Under the pieces are notes generated by a model. That model did not search any database. It saw only the letters and a list, made by a program, of their open reading frames with translations, and was not told the DNA's origin. From assembly GCF_003096075.1 (NCBI RefSeq), contig NZ_CP015449.1, positions 434,001 to 498,000 of the forward strand: DNA of 64,000 nt, given 5' to 3'. The DNA is from Dietzia lutea (lineage in GTDB: Bacteria > Actinomycetota > Actinomycetes > Mycobacteriales > Mycobacteriaceae). The translations under genes were made by a program, and so were the position numbers. Positions 42,229 to 50,027 of this stretch are shown here, one piece after another (within the stretch, counting starts at the first letter, position 1; each line of letters begins with the position of its first letter).

Positions 42229-42242
42229 TCAGCAATCTCGAT

Positions 42243-42274
42243 CACATGTGCCATGCATCACACATCATATATTT
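42243..42274. promoter_or_regulatory. AT-rich palindromic patch upstream of the mce operon
   Basis: Contains the perfect 8-bp palindrome CACATGTG (42243-42250), ATGCAT (42253-42258), another CACAT (42261-42265) and the near-palindrome TCATATATTTGA just after it. It stands out in a GC-rich background and lies right upstream of the -10 box, a plausible TetR operator and -35 region. Confidence 0.5.
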
Positions 42275-42364
42275 GATCCGAGCGCTGTCCAGACCTTCCC
42301 TGGCGCGCCGAACCGAGCGATGGTTCAGTGCTTGTCTGCGCGGTCGGGTGTGCGCCCTCTGCTG

Positions 42365-44110
42365 TCAGTCGATCACGCGGACGCGGCCGGGCTCGGGTGC
42401 CCGCAGCGGGCCCGCGTCGGTCGCGTAGCGGATCAACGCGTCGAGATCGGTCAGGCCGACCTCGCGGCGGTCCCCGCGTTCGGCCAGCACCGAGCCGTTC
42501 CACTCCGGGGAGGAGAGGAACTCGTTCACCACGACGGTGTACTCCCGCCGCGGATCGATCGGCTCGTCGTCGACCTCTATCTCCGTCACCCGGTCGCCCG
42601 CGGGGCGCCCGGCGTCGACGGTGTAGCGCACGTTGGACGACACGGCGGGGCCGTTGCGGCCGATGTCGTCGGCGAAGTGGTTGAAGGCGGCGCGGAGCTC
42701 CTCGCCGGTGACGGTGACCAGGTACAGGCGGTCGCCGTAGGGCTGCACGGTGTGCAGGGTGGCGTAGTCGAGCGGGCCCGCCGGCAGGTCGGTGCGCAGC
42801 GAGTCGGGGTTGGACACGGCGAGCTGCGCGCCGCGGCCTCGGGTGGCGGCGAGCTGCGCATCGGCGATGAGGTCGGCCAGCGGGGACTCCCCGTCGGCAT
42901 TCATGGCCCGGTCGATCGTCTCGTCGGCGGTGCCGACGACCTCGCGGGCCTTCGGCGCCGCGGCGGCCTGTGCCTGGCGGACGAGTTCCTCGGTCCCGGT
43001 GTCGGGCTCGATGTCCAGGTTGACGGTCTGGTTGAACGCCGAGGTCTGGGGGCGCACCACGTCGCCGGTGGCGGTGTCGACGGCGAGGTCGACGACCGTG
43101 ACCGACCGACCGTGGGACGCCGGCGCCACGACGATCCGCTCGTCGTTCTCGGAGTCGAAGACGCGGCACGTGGCCGGGCCACCGGAGGCGCCCACGATGA
43201 GGGCGTCGACGGCAGGGTTGAGGTCCTCGACCAGTTCGAGGTCCGTGAGGGCTTCGGGGCAGGAGCCGGGGGCGAGGTTGCCGTGGGCCGTGTCGGACTG
43301 GACCAGGGCGACGATCGTCTCGACGCCGAGGAACTGCAGCGACTCCACCGTGTCGTCGATCGCCCGGAGGGGGTCCGTCAGGCGGGTCGTGGTCTCCGGG
43401 ACGGACTCGGAGGGCGCGGTGACCGCCACGACCCCCACCCGGACATCGCCGACGCGGTGAATGGCGAACGGGAACGTCGGGGCCGCGTCGTGCGACGGGA
43501 TCACGTTGGAGGCCAGGAACGGGAAGGCCGCACCGCGGAAGGGCGGCAGTGGCGGGTCGACCCGACAGTCCTCCTCCGTGAGGCAGCCCGGCTTGACCAG
43601 TGTGCGGATGTGGTCGGCGCTCTTCTCCAGCTCGCGTCGGCCGATGCCGGCCCCGTCCACGCCGAGCCGGTTGAAGAACTCGACGGTCGGACGGTCGCCC
43701 AGGAGCGCGGCCTCGGGCGCGGTGCCGCCGATCGAGTCGCCCGTGGCGAGCAACAGCGTGTTCTCGGCCTGGGTGCGGAGCTTGCCGATGGTGGCGGCGA
43801 GGTGGGGCCCGCCGCCGGCCGGTCGGACGTTCCCCGAGCCGTCCCGCAGTTCGCCCTGGAAGCCGACGGGGCGGGAGAGCGCGCCGGAGAACTCGCCGAT
43901 CCCGAGGACGCGCACGGTCGTGGTCTCGGCTGCGGGGCTCCACGGACGCCCGGCCTCGCTGGTCCGGGCGTCGGCACCCGGTGCGGCGACCAGTGTGGAC
44001 ACGAGGGGCGCGAGGGCGAGGGGGATCAGTGCGCGGCGGGAGGGGCGTCGGGATCCGGACGTGGCCGGGGCGGCGGGACTCGCCTCACGGCGGGGACCTC
44101 GCAGCTGCAC
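42365..44110 (-). CDS. Secreted 5'-nucleotidase-like protein with lost metallophosphatase ligands
   Basis: A 581-aa exported relative of the bifunctional 5'-nucleotidase/2',3'-cyclic phosphodiesterase family. GTG 44110 has AGGAG 5 bases upstream and gives a signal sequence with twin arginines (S-R-R-A-L-I-P-L-A-L, about 24-33). The C-terminal substrate-binding domain is well kept (N-P-D-S-L-R-T-D-L, Y-A-T-L-H-T-V-Q-P-Y-G-D, A-A-F-N-H-F). The N-terminal metallophosphatase core is not: the usual D-x-H-G is E73-F-S-G76, G-D-N is G124-D-S126, G-N-H-E is G155-I-G-R-R-E160, and the distal G-H-x-H is replaced by V-G-A-S-G-G at 306-311. Nearly all metal ligands are gone, so it is probably a nucleotide/sugar-binding pseudoenzyme. 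It stands alone between the mce operon and the aminotransferase gene. Confidence 0.82.
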   Translation of the reverse strand: MQLRGPRREASPAAPATSGSRRPSRRALIPLALAPLVSTLVAAPGADARTSEAGRPWSPAAETTTVRVLGIGEFSGALSRPVGFQGELRDGSGNVRPAGGGPHLAATIGKLRTQAENTLLLATGDSIGGTAPEAALLGDRPTVEFFNRLGVDGAGIGRRELEKSADHIRTLVKPGCLTEEDCRVDPPLPPFRGAAFPFLASNVIPSHDAAPTFPFAIHRVGDVRVGVVAVTAPSESVPETTTRLTDPLRAIDDTVESLQFLGVETIVALVQSDTAHGNLAPGSCPEALTDLELVEDLNPAVDALIVGASGGPATCRVFDSENDERIVVAPASHGRSVTVVDLAVDTATGDVVRPQTSAFNQTVNLDIEPDTGTEELVRQAQAAAAPKAREVVGTADETIDRAMNADGESPLADLIADAQLAATRGRGAQLAVSNPDSLRTDLPAGPLDYATLHTVQPYGDRLYLVTVTGEELRAAFNHFADDIGRNGPAVSSNVRYTVDAGRPAGDRVTEIEVDDEPIDPRREYTVVVNEFLSSPEWNGSVLAERGDRREVGLTDLDALIRYATDAGPLRAPEPGRVRVID

Positions 44111-44227
44111 ACCGACTCCTGGGGGATCAAGACCCGCGGATCTCGCGGGACGGGGCGACGACCGGATCGCCGCTCCCAAACCCGAACCATCGTGCCGCCG
44201 CGAGGTCACGGGACCCCGCCGGAAGCA

Positions 44228-45286
44228 TCACATTCCGGTCACGAATTCGCGGGCGGCGGCGAGGAACCGGTCGTTCTCGTCCGGGTCACCGATCGTCACC
44301 CGCACCCCGTCGCCGGCGAAGCACCGCGTGACGACGCGGTGGTCGCGGCAGTGGGCGTCGAAGTCGGACGCGGCTCCCGCGAGCGGGAGCCAGACGAAGT
44401 TCGCCTGGGTGTCCGGGACCGCGTGGCCCATGTCGAGCAGTGCGTCGCGCACCCGCGAGCGCTCGGCGACGACCGCGTCGGTACGTGCGCGGAGTTCGTC
44501 CCCGGCCTCCAGGCAGGCGATCGCCGCGGACTGGGCCAGCGAACTCACGGAGAACGGCACGACCATCTTCGCCACCGGCACCACCAGGTCGACGGGTCCG
44601 ACGAGGTAGCCGACACGCAGGCCGGCGAGCCCGTATGCCTTGGAGAACGTGCGCAGGGAGACGACGTTGGGCCGGGCCATCGCCTCGGCGACCCCGTCGA
44701 CCGGGTCGTCGCTGCGTACGTACTCGTAATACGCCTCGTCCAGCGCCACCGTGACCCGCTCGGGGATGCGGTCGAGGAACGCCACCAGCTCGGTGCGGTC
44801 GACCGCCGGGCCGGTGGGGTTGTTGGGGGTGCAGACGAAGATCAGGCGTGTCCGGTCGGTGACGGCTTCCGCGACCGCGTCGAGGTCCAGCGACCCGTCG
44901 GCGCGGTTCGGGATCGACACGGGCACGGCGTGGGCGATGCGGGCGATGATCGGGTACGCCTCGAAGGAGCGCCAGCCGAAGATCACCTCGTCGCCCGGGG
45001 CGCACACCGCCTGGACCAGCTGCTGGCACAGGGCCACCGAGCCGCAGCCGGCGGTGACGTTCTCGGCGCCCACGCCCAGGAAGTCCGCCAATCGCTCGAC
45101 GAGCGTGCGGGAGGTGATGTCCGGGTACCGGTTGGCCGCCGACGCGGCGTCGGTGATCGCCGCGGCCACGCTCGGCAGCGGGCCGGCGGTGGTCTCGTTG
45201 GACGCGAGCTTCACGGCGCCGGGCGCGGACGCACCGGGCACGTAGGCGGGGATCGCGTCGAGGTCACTGCGCACGTCGGGGGCCAT
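44228..45286 (-). CDS. pat: Histidinol-phosphate/aromatic aminotransferase (HisC2/Pat type)
   Basis: A 352-aa fold-type I PLP aminotransferase of the HisC family. The PLP lysine is K216 in T-F-S-K-A-Y-G-L-A-G-L-R-V-G-Y; N-N-P-T-G is at 155-159 and D183-E-A-Y carries the pyridine-contact aspartate. Length and sequence match the second HisC of mycobacteria (Rv3772, 353 aa), which acts as an aromatic-amino-acid/phenylalanine aminotransferase. The prephenate dehydrogenase gene elsewhere in the window would supply its 4-hydroxyphenylpyruvate. It starts at ATG 45286, 6 bases after a TACTCT -10 box, and is monocistronic. Confidence 0.88.
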   Translation of the reverse strand: MAPDVRSDLDAIPAYVPGASAPGAVKLASNETTAGPLPSVAAAITDAASAANRYPDITSRTLVERLADFLGVGAENVTAGCGSVALCQQLVQAVCAPGDEVIFGWRSFEAYPIIARIAHAVPVSIPNRADGSLDLDAVAEAVTDRTRLIFVCTPNNPTGPAVDRTELVAFLDRIPERVTVALDEAYYEYVRSDDPVDGVAEAMARPNVVSLRTFSKAYGLAGLRVGYLVGPVDLVVPVAKMVVPFSVSSLAQSAAIACLEAGDELRARTDAVVAERSRVRDALLDMGHAVPDTQANFVWLPLAGAASDFDAHCRDHRVVTRCFAGDGVRVTIGDPDENDRFLAAAREFVTGM

Positions 45287-45292
45287 GCCTAC

Positions 45293-45298
45293 AGAGTA
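45293..45298 (-). promoter_or_regulatory. -10 box of the aminotransferase gene
   Basis: TACTCT on the minus strand, 6 bases before the ATG at 45286; leaderless arrangement. Confidence 0.6.
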
Positions 45299-45332
45299 GG
45301 ACCAGCGGTTCTCGGGCCGGTGTCCGGGCGTT

Positions 45333-45362
45333 TTGCGAACCGGCGGGACGTGTGTGTACTGT
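45333..45362 (+). promoter_or_regulatory. Promoter of the tRNA-Ser(GCU) gene
   Basis: -35 TTGCGA (45333-45338), 18-base spacer, -10 TACTGT (45357-45362). The mature tRNA begins 28 bases further on. Confidence 0.7.
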
Positions 45363-45390
45363 AATTCCTCGTTGGCTCGCAGAGCCTCCA

Positions 45391-45482
45391 GGAGGCGTGC
45401 CAGAGCGGCCGAATGGGACTCACTGCTAATGAGTTGTCCTCCTAAAAGGGGACCGGAGGTTCAAATCCTCTCGCCTCCGCCA
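45391..45482 (+). tRNA. tRNA-Ser (anticodon GCU)
   Basis: Acceptor arms GGAGGCG (45391-45397) and CGCCTCC (45472-45478), G discriminator and encoded CCA at 45480-45482. Anticodon stem ACTCA/TGAGT encloses CTGCTAA with GCT at 45425-45427. A long class II variable arm and GGTTCAAATCC are present. Confidence 0.97.
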
Positions 45483-45534
45483 TGCCGGAAGCCCGGGAGA
45501 CCGGACGTCTGGCACGACAGAAGAATATGAATAT

Positions 45535-45607
45535 GCGCCCGTAGCTCAATGGATAGAGCACTTGACTACGGATCAAGAGGTTAGGGGTTCGAGTCCCTTC
45601 GGGCGCA
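45535..45607 (+). tRNA. tRNA-Arg (anticodon ACG)
   Basis: Acceptor arms GCGCCCG (45535-45541) and CGGGCGC (45600-45606) with A discriminator. Anticodon stem CTTGA/TCAAG encloses CTACGGA with ACG at 45568-45570, the form that TadA edits to ICG. CCA is not encoded. It lies 52 bases after tRNA-Ser(GCU) and precedes a strong terminator. Confidence 0.97.
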
Positions 45608-45614
45608 CAGTGTC

Positions 45615-45650
45615 GCGAGAGCCCCCGTCTGGTCGGACGGGGGCTCTCGC
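45615..45650 (+). terminator. Terminator after the tRNA-Ser/tRNA-Arg pair
   Basis: Perfect 15-bp stem: arm GCGAGAGCCCCCGTC (45615-45629), 6-base loop, complement at 45636-45650, followed by the T-rich stretch CGTTCGTCTTTCATTGTT. Confidence 0.85.
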
Positions 45651-45888
45651 CGTTCGTCTTTCATTGTTCGTGTTCCGCCGCGGCCTGGGTGCCGGTGCCA
45701 TCCGCAACCGCCTTTTCTGGTGCTCAAGGTGCGGTTTTGTACTCCTGTGGCGGGTCAAGATTAGTAATTGGTTACGGGGCTAAATAACCGGTCGCGCGAC
45801 GGATGTTGCCGTGTCACTTTGGGGCTGCACCCGCTCACCGTGGGGAAGGTCACACCGCGGGGGCTGTATCTCATTCGGAGGAGAAGTG

Positions 45889-46665
45889 ATGGCACACCTC
45901 AAGAAAATCGCGGCGACGGTCTCGGCCGCGACACTCGCCGGCGGCGCGATCCTGGCGGGAGCCGGCGTCGCCGGTGCCCAGGGCTCCTCGGAGATCGCCG
46001 ACGATCTCCAGCTCGCGAGCATCGCGCTCAACGGACCCGTCTCGGTGACGCCGAACGCGGAGGGCGGCCCGACGGTCACCTATACCAACGAGGGGGCCGA
46101 GGCTCAGCAGTGCATCGGCTTCACCGCGCCGTACAGCACGATCGAGGAGAACGACATCGATCCGCGCGAGATCGATCCGAACGACGTCGTGGGATCGCTC
46201 GCGGTCCTCGCCACGATCCAGGGCGCCGGGGGAGTCTCCGTTCTGACGGTGACCCCGGGTGGTGAGCCGGCCGCGGTGGTGAGCGGGCCCGGACTCGATC
46301 TGGTGGGGACGGCCACCGCCTTTGGAACCGGCTTCACGGGCGGTCTCCCGGTTGCGGCCGGCGAGACCGTGAGCTGGGATGCGCCGGTGCCCGAGGAGTC
46401 CGCCGCGGCGGGCGTCATCTGCGCCCGGGACGGCATCTTCGGCCCCCGGATCGGTCAGCTCGTGAACTACTTCGGCATCGACAGGCAGGTCGTGGCCGAC
46501 CAGGCGAACGACATCCTCGGGCCGCTGGGTTCGGTCACGTCGGGCAGCGTCAGCGGCAGCCTCGTGGGCGCGGGGGCCGCGGCCACCGCCTCGCTCGCGG
46601 GCGGCGCCGAGGACGAGGGCGCCGACAGCGGCTCGGCCGCCGCGCCGGCGGGTGCGGGTAGCTGA
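45889..46665 (+). CDS. Secreted protein of unknown function
   Basis: A 258-aa exported protein I do not recognise. ATG 45889 has a strong GGAGGAG 5 bases upstream. The signal peptide (M-A-H-L-K-K-I, hydrophobic core, A-G-A|Q near residue 30) is clear. The mature part is acidic and low in lysine, with two cysteines (Q-Q-C-I-G-F near 79 and V-I-C-A-R-D near 176) that probably form a disulfide, and a C-terminal Ser/Gly/Ala/Glu tail without a membrane helix or sortase motif. The upstream 238 bases are less GC-rich than the surroundings (TTAGTAATTGGTTACGG), suggesting a regulated promoter. It may be an envelope or cell-surface protein; no neighbour explains it. Confidence 0.8.
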   Translation: MAHLKKIAATVSAATLAGGAILAGAGVAGAQGSSEIADDLQLASIALNGPVSVTPNAEGGPTVTYTNEGAEAQQCIGFTAPYSTIEENDIDPREIDPNDVVGSLAVLATIQGAGGVSVLTVTPGGEPAAVVSGPGLDLVGTATAFGTGFTGGLPVAAGETVSWDAPVPEESAAAGVICARDGIFGPRIGQLVNYFGIDRQVVADQANDILGPLGSVTSGSVSGSLVGAGAAATASLAGGAEDEGADSGSAAAPAGAGS

Positions 46666-46731
46666 CCGGTCACGCAGCCGAGGGCTGAACCCGGCCGGGG
46701 CGGTCAGGCCCCTCGGCTCCACGTTCCGGCG

Positions 46732-47718
46732 TCACTCGTTCATGGAGTGGCGCCGGAACGTGCGTAGGGTCTCGACCTGGTCCCACACCACGATCACCCA
46801 GATCGCCGCGACGAGAGCCCAGCGGATTGCGGTGGCCGGGCCGCCGTCGCCGTTCGCGGGGACGAGGTCCGGATGCAGCACGGTCTGCTGGCTCAGGACG
46901 AGTGCGGTGAGGAAGACGCCGAACACGATGTCGGTGGCCATCTCGAGGGCGAGGCGGCCGCGTGACCGCCCCGGCCGCGCCAGGCGCCACACCTGGACGA
47001 GCGCGAGCACGCCGATCAGGATCAGGTAGCTCACGACCCAGCCGGTCGGGATGTCCGGGTTGATCAGCGGCTCGCCCCCGTTGAGGTGGCCGATGTAGAG
47101 GAACGTCGACGGGATGAACGGCACGCCGGCCAGTAGTGCCAGCATCACGAGCGAGACGATCGCGTCGGCACGCGTGTCGCTTCCGCTGCCCGGGCGGTCG
47201 AGGTCGTTCGGGTCCCAGGTCGGCGTCCGCGAGAGTGCGCTGCGTGCGCCCTCCGGGGTGGTCCGCTCGATGATCACCACGACGAGCGTCCACGCCGCGA
47301 AGGCCCACAGGAGGGCGGCGGACACGGAGGTGACGAGCTGGGCGATAAGGTCGCCGAGCTGGGGGACGGGCGTCGTGGAGACATAGAGGATGCCGCCGGC
47401 CACCGCGGCGATCGTGCCGACGACGGGCACGAGCCACCGCAGTACGCGGGACCAGACGGGGTAGACGTCGGGTCCGACGAGGTACTGGCGCACGCCCGAG
47501 TACCGGCGGGCGAGCTGCGCGGGGTCGCCGAGGCGGCGCAGGACCGTGTGCTCGGCGGCGGTGGGGTCGATCCGGCCGGCGGGGCCGGTGTCGGCGTCGA
47601 GTTCGGCGGCGATCATGTCGTCGATGGTCGCGGCGATCTCCTCCGAGATGTCGCCGCGCTGGCCTTCGGGGAGGTGGCGGACCACCTCGAAGATGTAGCG
47701 ATCGGTGAGTCGGGGCAT
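46732..47718 (-). CDS. HAAS-domain membrane protein paired with PadR
   Basis: A 328-aa protein with an N-terminal helical HAAS-type domain (D-R-Y-I-F-E-V-V-R-H-L-P, I-S-E-E-I-A-A-T-I-D-D-M-I, about 5-40, and L-G-D-P-A-Q-L-A-R-R-Y near 66-76) followed by six or seven membrane helices. This layout, a short dimer-like domain plus a hydrophobic sensor-like part encoded directly after a PadR gene, recurs in Gram-positive bacteria, where the membrane protein is thought to act with the regulator. ATG 47718 shares a base with the padR stop (TGATG). Molecular function is not established. Confidence 0.75.
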   Translation of the reverse strand: MPRLTDRYIFEVVRHLPEGQRGDISEEIAATIDDMIAAELDADTGPAGRIDPTAAEHTVLRRLGDPAQLARRYSGVRQYLVGPDVYPVWSRVLRWLVPVVGTIAAVAGGILYVSTTPVPQLGDLIAQLVTSVSAALLWAFAAWTLVVVIIERTTPEGARSALSRTPTWDPNDLDRPGSGSDTRADAIVSLVMLALLAGVPFIPSTFLYIGHLNGGEPLINPDIPTGWVVSYLILIGVLALVQVWRLARPGRSRGRLALEMATDIVFGVFLTALVLSQQTVLHPDLVPANGDGGPATAIRWALVAAIWVIVVWDQVETLRTFRRHSMNE

Positions 47719-48062
47719 CACGCATCCGCCTTCCGCAGATCGTCGTAGCCGGCGCCCAGTGCCAGCCATTCGGTGTGCAGCCGCTCGGCGGTCTCGGCGC
47801 CGAGTGCGGTGGTCTCGTAGTACTTGCGGGGCCGGGGGTCGTCGGTGCGCCAGGTCGACGTGAGCAGGCCCTGGCCCTCCAGGCGGCGCAGCAGCGGGTA
47901 GAGGGTGTTGGCCTCGGTGACGATGCCGACGTCGGCCAGCGTGGTGAGCAGTCCGTATCCGTACTTCGGCGTCCGGCACGCGATCAGGCTCGCCAGCACC
48001 ACGGACCCCCGCCGGATCTCCTGGAGGTGGGTGCCCTGCACCGCGTCGGCCTCATTGTCCAT
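47718..48062 (-). CDS. PadR-family transcriptional regulator (short type)
   Basis: A 114-aa PadR-like winged-helix regulator with Q-E-I-R-R-G-S-V-V-L-A-S-L (about 14-26), G-Y-G-L-L-T-T-L, N-T-L-Y-P-L-L-R-R-L-E-G-Q-G-L-L (recognition helix and wing entry) and R-K-Y-Y-E-T-T. ATG 48062 lies 7 bases after a TATGGT -10 box, so the message is probably leaderless. A perfect inverted repeat at 48072-48094 overlaps that -10, as expected for autorepression. It is co-translated with the HAAS membrane protein. Confidence 0.88.
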   Translation of the reverse strand: MDNEADAVQGTHLQEIRRGSVVLASLIACRTPKYGYGLLTTLADVGIVTEANTLYPLLRRLEGQGLLTSTWRTDDPRPRKYYETTALGAETAERLHTEWLALGAGYDDLRKADA

Positions 48063-48069
48063 GTGCCAC

Positions 48070-48075
48070 ACCATA
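48070..48075 (-). promoter_or_regulatory. -10 box of the padR-HAAS operon
   Basis: TATGGT on the minus strand, 7 bases before the ATG at 48062; overlaps the left edge of the operator. Confidence 0.65.
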
Positions 48076-48094
48076 GTGTGTGGCACACACTATG
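48072..48094. promoter_or_regulatory. Perfect 11-bp inverted repeat, likely PadR operator
   Basis: CATAGTGTGTG (48072-48082), a single central base, and CACACACTATG (48084-48094) form a perfect inverted repeat overlapping the -10 box of the padR gene. Confidence 0.8.
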
Positions 48095-48244
48095 TAAATG
48101 ATGCACGCTGTGGCCGCCGCGCGGGGTCGCCCGGGTGCGTGACCGTGACCTCTCCTCGGGGGCGTGGCGGGGGCGACGGCGAGGTCATCGCCCGAGTGCC
48201 TGTGGAGCTGCTCGCAGCGCGCGAGGTCAGTCTTGTTCGAACGC

Positions 48245-48273
48245 TTGTGCGCTTGCGGGCGCGGAGGTATGAT
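48245..48273 (+). promoter_or_regulatory. Promoter of the DUF222-HNH gene
   Basis: -35 TTGTGC (48245-48250), 17-base spacer, -10 TATGAT (48268-48273). The LexA box begins at the last base of the -10. Confidence 0.75.
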
Positions 48274-48288
48274 CGAACTGTAGTTCGA
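48273..48288. promoter_or_regulatory. LexA (SOS) box
   Basis: TCGAACTGTAGTTCGA is a perfect match to the mycobacterial/Gram-positive SOS box TCGAAC-N4-GTTCGA and covers the expected transcription start, so LexA would block this promoter until DNA damage. Confidence 0.9.
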
Positions 48289-48337
48289 GATAGGTGATCA
48301 TCGTTCGGTGTGGCGCTCGGCGGAGGGGGTGGGGTTG

Positions 48338-49891
48338 GTGACGACGGCGAGGACGTTGTTCGCGGTCCCTGAGGGTCTGGGCGCGTTGGACATGGCGGCG
48401 GTCAGTGAGGCGGCTCGCGCGGCGACGCTGGCGCAGAATCGGGCCGGGGCGACGCGGTTGGAGGCCGCGTACGTGCTGGTCGAGCAGTTCGCCCGCGCGG
48501 CGCTGGCGCAGGACGAGCAGCGCCCGGAGGGGTCGCGTCGGCCGGGGTATGCGCGGTTGGCGCCGGCGGCGCGGGCGCGTGATCATCTGGTGGCGGCGTG
48601 TCAGTTGACGTGTTGGCATGCGGACCGGTTGGTCACCGCGGGGGTGCAGATCCGTACCCGTCTGTCCCGGCTGTGTTCGGTGGTGGGGCGGGGGGTGATG
48701 CCCGAGGATCTGGCGGTCGATATCGCGTGTCGTCTGGCCGAGGTGCCGGATGCGATCGTGGGGGACGTGGAGGACGAGGTGCTGGCCCGCTTCACCGGCG
48801 ATCTCGAGGGCGGGGACCGGCCGAGCCGGTCGGCGGTGGAGTCGGCGATCGAGGACGCGGTGGAGCGGTGCGATCCGGCCGGGGCGCAGGAGGCGGCTGA
48901 GGCGGCGGCCGAGACCCGCGAGGTGCGGTTCCGCGGCGGCCGCAACGGGATGGCCACGATGTGGGCCAAGCTCACCGCGGCCGATGCGGAGTTGCTGCGC
49001 CGTCGTATCGACACCGACGCCGCGGTGGCGGCCGCGGACGGGCTGGACCGGCCGATGGCTCAGTCGCGCGCGGACGCCCTGGCCGCGCTGGCGGTGTACC
49101 CGCCCGACGCAGCCGCCTGCGATACCGCCACCACCGGCGCATCCGCGGGCGATCCCGCCACCGGCACCGCCGACGCTGCGGCGGCGCCGGCCGAGGAGTG
49201 CGGTATCGAGCTCGGCCAGGTGCGGGTGGGGGCGGATCTGCCGCGTCCGTCGCTGGGCAACGCGGCGCGGGCGGGGGTGCCGATTCGGATCAGTGTGATC
49301 GCCTCGGCGGTGCGGGGTCTGCCGAATCGGGTGGAGTTCGTCCACGGCACCTACAGCAGCTTCGAGTGGTTGTGCACGGAGTTGCTCGAGGGCGATGAGG
49401 CCAGTGTGCGGTTCGAGCTCATCGACCCCGCCCCCGGAGTGCTGGACAACCCGGAGCGCGCGTTGCGGTATGTGATCACCCCGGCGATGGCCGAGCGGAT
49501 CCGGCTACGCGACGGCACCTGTCGGCATCCGGGGTGTTCGGTGCCGGCGAAGGACTGCGACGTGGATCATGTGATCGCGTTCAACACGCGTGATCCGGAA
49601 CTGGGTGGGCCGACCACCGAGTGGAACCTGGTGTGCCTGTGTCGCAAGCATCACCGGGAGAAGACGTTCGGCACCAACAGCTACCGCACCGGGCCGCTGG
49701 GTGAGTTGATCATCTGCACCGACACCGGGCACGAGCACCGCACCAGACCTAAAGGCCCCCTGGCGCGGGCCCGCGACGCCATCCGAGAACGCGAGTGGGA
49801 GGCCTTCGCCGACCGCATCATCGGACCCGACGGCACCCTGATCAACCCACCAGGCCACACCAGATACGGCCCCCACACCCGACCCGCCTGA
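48338..49891 (+). CDS. DUF222/HNH endonuclease-domain protein (13E12 repeat family), SOS-controlled
   Basis: A 517-aa member of the DUF222-HNH family (the 13E12 repeat family of M. tuberculosis, where some copies are DNA-damage induced). The DUF222 region fills residues 1 to about 340 with an Ala/Asp-rich insert near 255-285. The C-terminal HNH domain (about 385-440) shows C-R-H-P-G-C, D-V-D-H-V-I-A-F, W-N-L-V-C-L-C-R-K-H-H-R-E-K, so metal-binding Cys/His and catalytic His are intact. GTG 48338 is preferred because GGAGGG lies 10 bases upstream; GTG 48308 in the same frame is possible. A perfect LexA box overlaps the promoter. Role in DNA repair, recombination or mobility is not established. 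Confidence 0.88.
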   Translation: MTTARTLFAVPEGLGALDMAAVSEAARAATLAQNRAGATRLEAAYVLVEQFARAALAQDEQRPEGSRRPGYARLAPAARARDHLVAACQLTCWHADRLVTAGVQIRTRLSRLCSVVGRGVMPEDLAVDIACRLAEVPDAIVGDVEDEVLARFTGDLEGGDRPSRSAVESAIEDAVERCDPAGAQEAAEAAAETREVRFRGGRNGMATMWAKLTAADAELLRRRIDTDAAVAAADGLDRPMAQSRADALAALAVYPPDAAACDTATTGASAGDPATGTADAAAAPAEECGIELGQVRVGADLPRPSLGNAARAGVPIRISVIASAVRGLPNRVEFVHGTYSSFEWLCTELLEGDEASVRFELIDPAPGVLDNPERALRYVITPAMAERIRLRDGTCRHPGCSVPAKDCDVDHVIAFNTRDPELGGPTTEWNLVCLCRKHHREKTFGTNSYRTGPLGELIICTDTGHEHRTRPKGPLARARDAIREREWEAFADRIIGPDGTLINPPGHTRYGPHTRPA

Positions 49892-50015
49892 GAAACCGCG
49901 GGGCGCCGCTTTCGGGCGACCGCCGGTGCCGAGTGCCCGCTGCTGCGCGAATTCGGCGTGGGCGCGCGAGGGGGTGGTGCGGATCGGGTCGACGACGGCG
50001 AGGGCGGCTGGGCCA

Positions 50016-50021
50016 TAAGGT
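50016..50021 (+). promoter_or_regulatory. -10 box of the EamA transporter gene
   Basis: TAAGGT followed by 6 bases and the ATG at 50028; leaderless arrangement. Confidence 0.6.
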
Positions 50022-50027
50022 GTGACG

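Noticed and set aside
41822-45364. Plus-strand open frame of 1,180 codons across the tetR, nucleotidase-like and aminotransferase genes
   Set aside because: It lies antisense to three well-supported genes, has no ribosome binding site and a low-complexity basic/acidic composition.
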